64,000 nt of DNA from positions 190,520 through 254,519 of the forward strand of contig JAAOMT010000094.1 in the NCBI GenBank assembly GCA_016748015.1, in the 5' to 3' direction. Under the pieces are notes generated by a model that was not told where the DNA came from, did no database searches, and saw nothing but the letters and a program-made list of their open reading frames with translations. The stretch's first letter is position 1. Each line of letters starts with the position of its first letter. This document shows positions 56,448 to 64,000 of this stretch, piece after piece. This stretch comes from Geosiphon pyriformis. Its lineage: Eukaryota; Glomeromycota; Glomeromycetes; Archaeosporales; Geosiphonaceae. Made by a program: the position numbers and the translations under genes.

Positions 56448-58620
56448 TCATACAAGATAAAAAATAAAAATAGTACTATTTAATTATACAATACATTATA
56501 AAAAGAAAAAAAATAGAAATATTAATAGTTTGTTATAAATAAAACAAATCAAAAAAACATTTTAACTCAAAAATATAACAAAAGATAAATACACAAAAAT
56601 ATTAACAACTCAACAGTTCAAGAAAAAATTATCTAAAAAAAAACAAAACAACATAAAACAACAATCAAAATATTTTATCACTTATCAAAATATACTATAT
56701 TAGAAAAACAAAAAGATCTAAACCAACTATTTAAAGTAATCACAGAACCAAAAAAAAGACAATACTGTTTAATATGTACTCAAATCCAATAGCAGATTAT
56801 TTCTATAAAGAAGTAATTATAAAAAAAACAAAAAAAAATATTATTAATTATCTATATATTCAGATATTATCTAATATGTTTAAAATTGTGATGTTTATCA
56901 AAAAAAAACAAGACCCAATAAACTACTAAGATTAATCAAAATGAAACAACTATTTAATTGAATTGAAATTAACTTAATTAGATTATTAATTATAATTAGC
57001 AAAAGCAATTAATACATAATAGTAGCTATAAACTATCTTACAAATAGCCAAAAGCTAAAACCATTTAAAAAGCAGATGCAAAATTTGTAGCTAAATTTAT
57101 ATACTAAGATTTAATTTGTTGACATAAATGTCCAAAAAAATTATTATTAAACCAAAAACTCATTTTATAAACAGAATATTGACAAAATTAAGTTAAAATT
57201 TTGGAATTAAAAAACTACTATTATCTCTATATTATTCATAAACAAATGGCTTAATCAAAAAATTCAACAAAATATTGTGTAAAATAATAGCCAAAATCAA
57301 TTAAAAAAACCAGAATAAATAGAATTTGTTTATATTATCAGTATTATTTGCTTATTGAACAATAAAACAAGATATTATATAAGCAACATTATTTAAATTA
57401 GTCTATAATAGAACAGCAATATTACTAATTGAGATAGATATTAACACATATTTAACAAAACCAATAACAAAAGCCAACTTTCAAAAAACATTGCTAAAAA
57501 GAACATATAACTTAATAGAAACTCTAAAAAACAAAAAATAAAGAGCAGTTAATAATATACAAAAATTACAAAAAAGCAGAAAAAATGATATAACAATTAA
57601 TTACCAAATAAATCAATCGAATTTAAAATTAAAAACAAAGTATTTTTATATCATATCAAAATGAAAAAACAATAAAATAGAAAGTTTAATCTCAAATAAA
57701 ATAATCCATTTTACATTAAAGAAATTTTAGAAAATGATGCTTATAAATTAAGATAAAACAACAAAATTTTAACCAAAACAATACATAATAATTAACTAAA
57801 ATCATATTACAATATAGCATCATCATTTATCAATAATATCCCACAACTAAAAATACAAAAAATACTAATTAAACCAAATAAAATTCTATAAGATATAAAA
57901 CCAATTATAATCATCAAAAAAACACAAAAAGTAGATCAAAATAAAAGTATATAAAGACAACTTATACATAACAAAAGCAAGAATAAAAAATAAAAATTCC
58001 AAATTACATCTATATAATAGCACAAAAATTGTTTCAAACTATAAATTAACAACAATATGACATAAAAATCACTATTAATTACTAAATAATTTGTTATAAA
58101 AACATAAAAAGAGAAAGAAAAGCAAAAATCACTTCATATCTGCAATCACAGAATCAAACAAAATATTAATCAGATAAGATTATAGAAAAAGTAAAGAACA
58201 CTTTTGAAAAAACACTAATTAATGTTTTAATAAAAGAACTAACTAAAAAAAATTAAAAGTTATAAATAAAACAACTTCTAATAGTATCTTATTACTATTA
58301 GTTAGAACGAATATTTAAAAATTATATACTGACAAATTCAAAAAAATATTCAATTAAGAAATAATACAACAAATTAAAGACTTTATTAGAAAAAAAACAA
58401 GTTTTATACTATACATTAAAACAATTTACTAATTTTACATTATATTTCAAAATTATCCAAAAATATTACAACATTCAAAAATAGAAACAATAACTATTAA
58501 TCAGTGAGAAAAAATGATCAATTCTTAATTTGAAGATATAAAAACCAGAATTGAACAAACAGTATTAGAAAAAGAAATAATAAACTTAATTCAAAATAAA
58601 AATTTTGATGAAACTTAATA
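56448..58620 (+). pseudogene. G3 end of RNase H, integrase, GPY/F region and 3' ORF
   Basis: RNase H resumes at 56448. Integrase remnants run about 56780-57560: CPKKLLLNQKTHF-like near 57130, with the second Asp read as Asn, and TNGLIKKFNKILCKII near 57243, with the Glu changed to Lys. The GPY/F region is about 57600-57800. The extra 3' ORF lies at about 57950-58620. Stops are frequent; alignment to G2 34000-35450 is collinear. Confidence 0.65.
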
Positions 58621-58636
58621 TTAAAGAAAAAGATAA

Positions 58637-59476
58637 TTTTATTCATATAAAAGAGTACAAAAAAAGATAGAAAAAACAGATCAAAAAATAGACCAATAAG
58701 AGAATAGTACTTAATAAATAAGCACATATTTAGAAAATTATAACATATTTTCAAAAATATACATATTTTCAAAAAATAAGCATATTTTTAGAAAGTAGTA
58801 TAAAAAAAAGTAGAAATATGTGAAATCTTGTATAACATAAATTATGTATATATAACAAAAGTATTAAAAACAAAAAAAAACAGAATAATAGTAAGAATAA
58901 TAGTTAGTAATAAGTAACTATCTAATACTTTTTTCTTTAAAAAATAGTTTTTTATAACTTAAAGTAAAATCACATTCATATTAATAAACATATTTATTAT
59001 CATCCAATTTATGTTGTTATTATTTAATAAGAAATATTAATTATTTCTATACTATTAACAATTCATGTCAATAAAATTTAATACTTAACTATATTGGACT
59101 AATAGCTCTTAATTATGGCTATTAATATAATACTAATTTCTTATTTCTTTTTTTATTTTTATTTTTTTATTTTTTATTTTTTTGTTGTTTATTAATTAAT
59201 TGATGTCAAAAATAGTCTGATAAAAAACCTGTAAAACAAAAGTAAAAAACTTAAAAATAGCTTATCAGAAAAACATAATTCTCAAAATAAACTGGCCATT
59301 ATACTAAAGACAGAAATTAAAGAAAATCATTAATAGAATCTTTGTCTATTATATAAAAAACTTAACAAAAATTTTCAAATTATAAAATTTTTAGAAATTA
59401 CTATTATTAACAACTATTAAACACCAAATTATAAGTTTGTTATTTGTTCTAATACTTTAAATAATTACTTGTAATA
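58637..59476 (+). repeat. 3' LTR of G3
   Basis: It starts TTTTATTCATATAA (TGTTACTCATA decayed), preceded by a purine-rich AAAGAAAAAGATAA, and ends ACTTGTAATA. It has a TATA box near 58845 (ATGTATATATAAC) and AAGCATATTTT-type repeats (58720-58795). The next base starts gag sequence of another family. Confidence 0.78.
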
Positions 59477-60925
59477 CTGACTATTAAAGCTTTTGGCATA
59501 AACAGTTAGAAATAATTAACAATAATAAAGATCCAAATTTAAACTATGCTTTAATTAATCTCAACAATTATTATACCAAAGACAGCAAAATTGTGGTCTA
59601 TCTGTATGTTATTATTGTGGACTAACTGAACATTTTTCAAGAGACTGCAACAATTTTTCATTGTTTTTTCCAGTTCTTAAAAACAATAATAATCAGATTT
59701 AACAATAATAATGCCATTAATTAAAGACTTAATTATGCCAATATCAATTTCTTTGGAAAAAATTCCTTAATTAAAGCCATTATTTATTAGTCTTTAAACT
59801 GGTAAGTATACTTTTAAAAAATAAGAGTGCAAGCCAACCAGAAAAAAATTTCTTTTACATTTTTAATCTAATTGATAATGACTATATATAGATAAATTAG
59901 CCATCAATTTTTTTGAATCTACAAGAAAAAAGAAAAAAGCTAAGATTGATTTTACTTTAGACTTTAATAAAGTTTTAACTTCCACTATTAATAACAATAA
60001 ACCACCAAAATCTAAAGATTTTAAAGATTTTCTAAAGTTAAAACTTTCAGAGATAGTACAAAAATCTGGCTTTTATTTTGTTATTAAAATCTTATAAAAA
60101 TCTTAGTTTATATTATTTTTGGCCAATTAATAACTCATCTATAGTTCAGAAAAAATCTTTACAAATTCTTAATTTCAAAGAAAAAAACACTAAAAACCAA
60201 TAAGTGCTTTTGTTAAGCTGGACTTGTTAACAATAGTAATGTTATTTTTTTGATTTGTAAAGCTTAAATGGCTGGTTATTTTATTAACTTAATTTTAAAC
60301 AGTAGATTATTCATCAGTATTATTGCCAAACACTTTTTAAAAGCTATTGGCAAAAAAATTGATAAATTTTTTACTTGACTAATAACCAATATATATAATA
60401 ACAAAAAAAAAGATTTGGATATAGCCAAAGCTGTTTTTGTTTACATCAATAATATCAGCATTAAAACTGATATAGAAGTTTTTAAAGCCAAGAAATACAT
60501 TATTATTGTAAACAATGAATGGCTTAAAAAAACAAAAACATTACTTGATTATAAATTATATAAATTAATTATTAAATATAGTAAGAAACCCATTGTGGTT
60601 AAGTATTATTATTAGACAACTTCCACAGTATTTAAGTAAAACCAAAAAGAAAAACAATCAAATAAATTAGATAATAATAAAAATAATAAAAAAGAAGAAC
60701 AAAAAAAAACTGTTGAACTTGCTTATATTATCTTTATTAGTAATAATAAATTACTGAATAATATTAAAGTTGATAAAAAAAATTATTGTAAATAGCAAGC
60801 TAATTTGTTGGTCTTACTATAATATACTTAAAAAAATTTTTGACAAAAAACCTGACAAGAAAACCAAATACAGTTATTGATGACATAATTTTTGTGTTTA
60901 GTACTAATGTAATTACAAAATAGAA
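59477..60925 (+). pseudogene. gag end and protease of a third Ty3 family (G6)
   Basis: QQLLYQRQQNCGLSVCYYCG leads into a zinc knuckle CX2CX4HX4C (59607-59648, CYYCGLTEHFSRDC). A protease region follows (about 60230-60610) with ILNSRLFISIIAKHF in place of the Asp-Ser-Gly site, then NGISIKTD-like and IIIVNNEWLKKTKTLLDYKL. An acidic tail (60650-60800) precedes loss of similarity near 60925. The 5' end is cut by G3, which appears inserted in this element. The RT is absent. Confidence 0.65.
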
Positions 60926-61598
60926 TTAATAATAGTTCATTGTGGTTATCATTAGTTCATAAAACTTGATAAGTTTCTTAGATAAGTTTGTTTATTTCTT
61001 TTTTGAATTCTATCTGTAGTTGTGATTGGGTCATTTTAAAGTGACTGCAGATAACTGGTATTTGAATATGTTGATCAATTTGACTAAGCTGTAGCTCTTA
61101 AGTATTTCAGTCAAGAATGGCATTGGTCTTAAACAGTCAGTTATTATTAATGAAAGCTTGGTATTATGTAGCTTTTATGATGAGAATTTTGATGGGTGCA
61201 ATAATACTGTTGACTTTAAAAAAGAAGTCATTAATTTTGTTAATTGGAGTCTTGGTTGCTTCATTAACTATAATAATTCTAGTGCTAACAATATAATCAA
61301 TTCAACAACCTAATTGGTCCATGAGTTGTTGTGTGATAATACTATCTGTTAACTTATTATTAAGAATTAGTTTAATAGATTGGCCATCAACTTTGGTATC
61401 AGTATATATGGCATTAATCAGTTTGGTATTAAAAATAGCTTTATTGAATAACAGAGTTTCTGTTTGGTTTTTCAACTCAAATAGAAAAATAGCAGTTAAT
61501 AATTTATTTTTTGTGACATTTACTAATAAGATGTTGTTGGTAAGTAATTGGTAATTGGTTTCCAAGTTGTTGAATAAGTTGTTTTCTGTTACAGCCAA
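60926..61598 (-). pseudogene. G7 protease and start of linker
   Basis: From 61598 it reads MAVTENNLFNNLETNYQLLT, then KVDGQSIKLILNNKLTDSII with Asp-Ser-Gly read as Asn-Asn-Lys, and a stop at 61302. It continues past stops as RIIIVNEATKTPINKINDFF and the linker KKEINKLI, stop, ETYQVL, matching the WEAYQVL-type segment of G2. Confidence 0.7.
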
Positions 61599-61599
61599 A

Positions 61600-64000
61600 A
61601 GATTTAAATAGTTTTGGGAATTTGGGTTTTAGATATACTTATTTTCCGAATTTTTTAAGCATGATTTTAATGCCTAATTTGAAAAACTAAGAATTAGTTG
61701 GTGCATAATCATTATTGATTTTTAATTCTGTTGTGTGTGTATAATTTTTGGTCTTTAATTTCTGGTTAATATTGGAGCTAAGTTTTGTAACAGTATTTGA
61801 ATAAGTTGGAATTAATAAATTATTTAGGACTGTAGTAATTGATAAAGTATTAGTACTAAAGTCTAATAAACTGGAAGTGAGTATATTGGTTGTTATGTTA
61901 ATAGTATGTAATAAAGTTAATATTAATATTGTTCTTGATTTTGGATATAATTCAGAGTTTGAAACCTGCAATCAGGATTTTTATATTGGTTTTTTGATCA
62001 TAAGTTATTAGATCTGACATGACAATCTGTTTTTAAATAGCTTTATTTACTGCAGTAATGACAATTATGCATTTTTTGTTGTTATTGTTAATTTGCTAAT
62101 AATAAATACAATTGATTTTGAAAATGATTGAAGTTTTTTTAATTGTTGTGACATTGTAAAAGATAATAAATAGCTTGATTGTTAACTAAATATCTTTTGA
62201 TTAATGGCTTTGCCAAATTGCTTTAATTTGGTATTTAATTCAGATAATCTATTTATTACTAGATTTATGGCTTGAGTGTGGTTGGTTTCAAGTTTGGCTG
62301 ATTCAAAATTTTTGGTATCTATTACTGTATCTTGGAGAGTATTTGGGTGTATTGGACATACTTGCTATAACAAGCTGTTGTGTAATCTACAAATAAATTA
62401 AATCAAAATTTGTGGTGCTGTAAAGTAGTCAGTATTGATTGTTTAGATTTAGCACAAATTTCTGTGAAAACATTCTAAATAAGTAATAACTGCTTTGGTA
62501 TTATCTTGTTTGATAATAATAAAGCTAGTTAACAAACAATTAATGCTGTTGTTATTGCTAAAATACTGTAAAAATGCAGTTTTAAATATGTCAAAATCTT
62601 GGAGTTTGTTTATAAAATTCTGGTATCATAAATTGGCTGTATTTTGTAAGAAATAGGAAATAACTTAAAGAACTTTAATGTCATTTTATCTATTGGTTGC
62701 AATAGCTTTTGCTATGTTGTTCAGCCATACTTGGGCATTGTTTTTTTCATTGGTAAATTTCTCAAGTTTTACAATTGGTATATAAATCATTGATGTTGTT
62801 ATGGAAGAGCTTTTTTAGTATATTTTAATTGTTGATATTTTGTTTTAATTGCAATCAGTCTCTCATAAGTTCCTCAATTTTATGTATTGAATATTAATAA
62901 TAATATACTGAAGGTTTTCTTTTGATGTTATGATATAAGTCTTCTTTTTAATTTTAGTTGTTTTTATATGTTGTGTACTCTTTTCCAGAAGCTAATCTGA
63001 AATCTATTTGCTGTCTGGGGTCTTCTCTGAGGCTATTTTTGCAATTGTTTGATGTGTTTCTCTAATCTAAAAACATGGAATGTTAATGGCTTTTTTGTAA
63101 TTTTTCTAAGTATATAATAAAGCTTTTTCAATTTAATTAGTAACTACGTAAATAATCTTAATCAGAAATTATTCTTTCAAAGAATTCAAAGATGGAATGA
63201 TAGTTTCATTCACTAGAGAGGATATGTAAATTCTATTGTTAATCTTATAATTGTAATATTAATTCAATTTATTATTTTTATTAATTTTTTTTGAATAAGA
63301 TTTTATTTAAATATTTGTTGTTTTGAGTTGAAGCTATTTGATTCTTTATTATTAAAAACTATTGTATATATATATAATTATTGTTTTACAAAATAATGTC
63401 TTGTAATATTCTATTTCTATTATTTTTAAATAGTGCTTGCTGCTATTGTAAAATAGTGCTTGCTGCTTTTATATGATAGTGCTTGCTGCTATTGCATGGT
63501 AATGCTTGCTGTTATTTGTAAATCATTTTTTTTTCTTTTTATAAATTGTTGCTGTGCTATTTTATGATTGGCTAATTTATATTATTTATAATTCCTATTA
63601 AATTCTTGAACTGTAACAATATAAGTAGTAATAATTATAGTAGTTGCTGTTAAATAATAATTGATACTACTGGCAATAAATTAATTGAAATAATTGGAGA
63701 TAAGTTTTTTGAAAGAATAGGAGCTGAGTTTGGATTGTTTGGGTTTGGCTGAATTTGAACAATCAGAGTTTAAACTTCTAAATTATTTGGAATTAGGTTT
63801 TGATTATTATTTTCTTAATTACTGTTTTTTTTTCTGATTTAGTGTTTTTTTAATGATTGGTAGATACAAAATTTGGTTAAGATAGCAGTAATTAAAGTTT
63901 TAATAATATTGTTGATCATAATTTAAATCTTTTAAAAAAATTGCTATAGATTCTTAATAGTTTGGTTTTTTTGATTATTTTAAAACAGTATTTTGGATAA
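61600..64000 (-). pseudogene. G7 gag, degenerate, split by a family S LTR
   Basis: The minus strand aligns with G1 gag. The MIYIPIVKLEKFTNEKNN start of the main domain is near 62795-62740, and a decayed knuckle (NCHYCSK-type) near 62070-62040. The N-terminal spacer (SNPNNSKLSSYSFK-like, Asn/Pro-rich) lies between 63619 and 64000. It has stops throughout. Confidence 0.65.
62797..63618 (-). mobile_element. solo LTR, family S, inverted, inside G7 gag
   Basis: The plus strand starts TGTTATGGAAGAG and ends TTGAACTGTAACA, the inverse of the family S ends. Flanks ATGT (62793-62796) and ATAT (63619-63622) are a 4-bp duplication with one G/A change. It contains the inverted tandem array GTGCTTGCTGCT (63429-63517) and TATATATATA near 63367. 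Confidence 0.82.

Larger units (their letters stand above)
48021..59476 (+). mobile_element. Ty3/gypsy copy G3, old, with three later insertions
   Basis: It has a partial 5' LTR (48021-48280), gag, protease, linker, dUTPase-like region, RT, RNase H, integrase, 3' ORF and a full 3' LTR (58637-59476). Interruptions are a TIR element (51261-51948), an inverted solo LTR (53940-54842) and a family S solo LTR (55720-56447, containing Ns). Each join resumes the G2-like sequence at the expected place. It is much more AT-rich and stop-rich than G2. The first part of the 5' LTR is missing at the chimera boundary. The 3' end lies in another Ty3 family (G6). Confidence 0.82.
60926..64000 (-). mobile_element. 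minus-strand Ty3 copy G7 (G1/G2 type), running off the window
   Basis: On the minus strand gag (64000 to about 61560, interrupted by a family S LTR) is followed by protease (61598-61140) and the first part of the linker, which ends at about 60926 against G6 in head-to-head orientation. Similarity to G1 19940-22200 is collinear. It has no LTR of its own in the window. Confidence 0.72.

Noticed and set aside
58518-58772. 84-codon minus-strand hydrophobic frame
   Set aside because: It is the antisense of the G3 3' ORF end, polypurine tract and LTR start; the Phe/Leu richness comes from A-rich plus strand.

Overview
This window is eukaryotic, fungal-looking DNA. At the left edge is one conventional host gene: the 3' part of a Tcp11-domain protein with two short GT-AG introns. 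Everything to the right is a dense, very AT-rich stack of decayed retrotransposons and one DNA transposon. From remembered similarity of the LINE and Ty3/gypsy proteins, together with the base composition, I infer an arbuscular mycorrhizal fungus (Glomeromycotina, for example a Gigaspora or Rhizophagus relative). No search was run to confirm this.

Layout: (1) 2-2855, Tcp11 gene. (2) 3440-18457, an old LINE (LINE-alpha: ORF1 with a later APE/RT/RNase H ORF2) split by a younger LINE (LINE-beta, 5415-13179). LINE-beta entered at the first codons of ORF2 and left a 10-bp target duplication. LINE-beta holds a solo LTR of family N (9191-10200), and LINE-alpha holds a solo LTR of family S (16987-17807). 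(3) 18458-25689, a Ty3/gypsy element (G1) cut off early in its integrase. (4) 25692-39872, a pogo-like DNA transposon with a transposase and a divergent gene of unknown function; a complete Ty3/gypsy element (G2, 26390-36312) sits inside it. (5) 39873-40908, extremely AT-rich DNA without recognisable content. (6) 40909-43204, the 3' end of a minus-strand Ty3 copy (G5). (7) 43205-48020, a chimeric minus-strand Ty3 element with LTRs of two different families. (8) 48021-59476, another long Ty3 copy (G3), interrupted by a TIR element, an inverted solo LTR and a family-S solo LTR containing an assembly gap of 112 Ns. (9) 59477-60925, gag-protease of a third Ty3 family (G6). (10) 60926-64000, a minus-strand G1-type copy (G7) with another family-S solo LTR.

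None of the transposon genes looks functional. The decay is strongly directional: C to T and G to A. It turns Gln, Arg and Trp codons into stops and catalytic Asp into Asn in reverse transcriptases, an integrase and the pogo transposase. In the pogo transposase ten stops occur over about 519 codons without a frameshift.

The most interesting biology is in the main Ty3 family. Between protease and RT its pol carries a cysteine-rich putative zinc domain and a dUTPase-like domain with all five motifs recognisable, and beyond the integrase GPY/F region it carries an additional ORF. Also notable are the two-gene head-to-head arrangement of the pogo-like element and the inter-family chimera.
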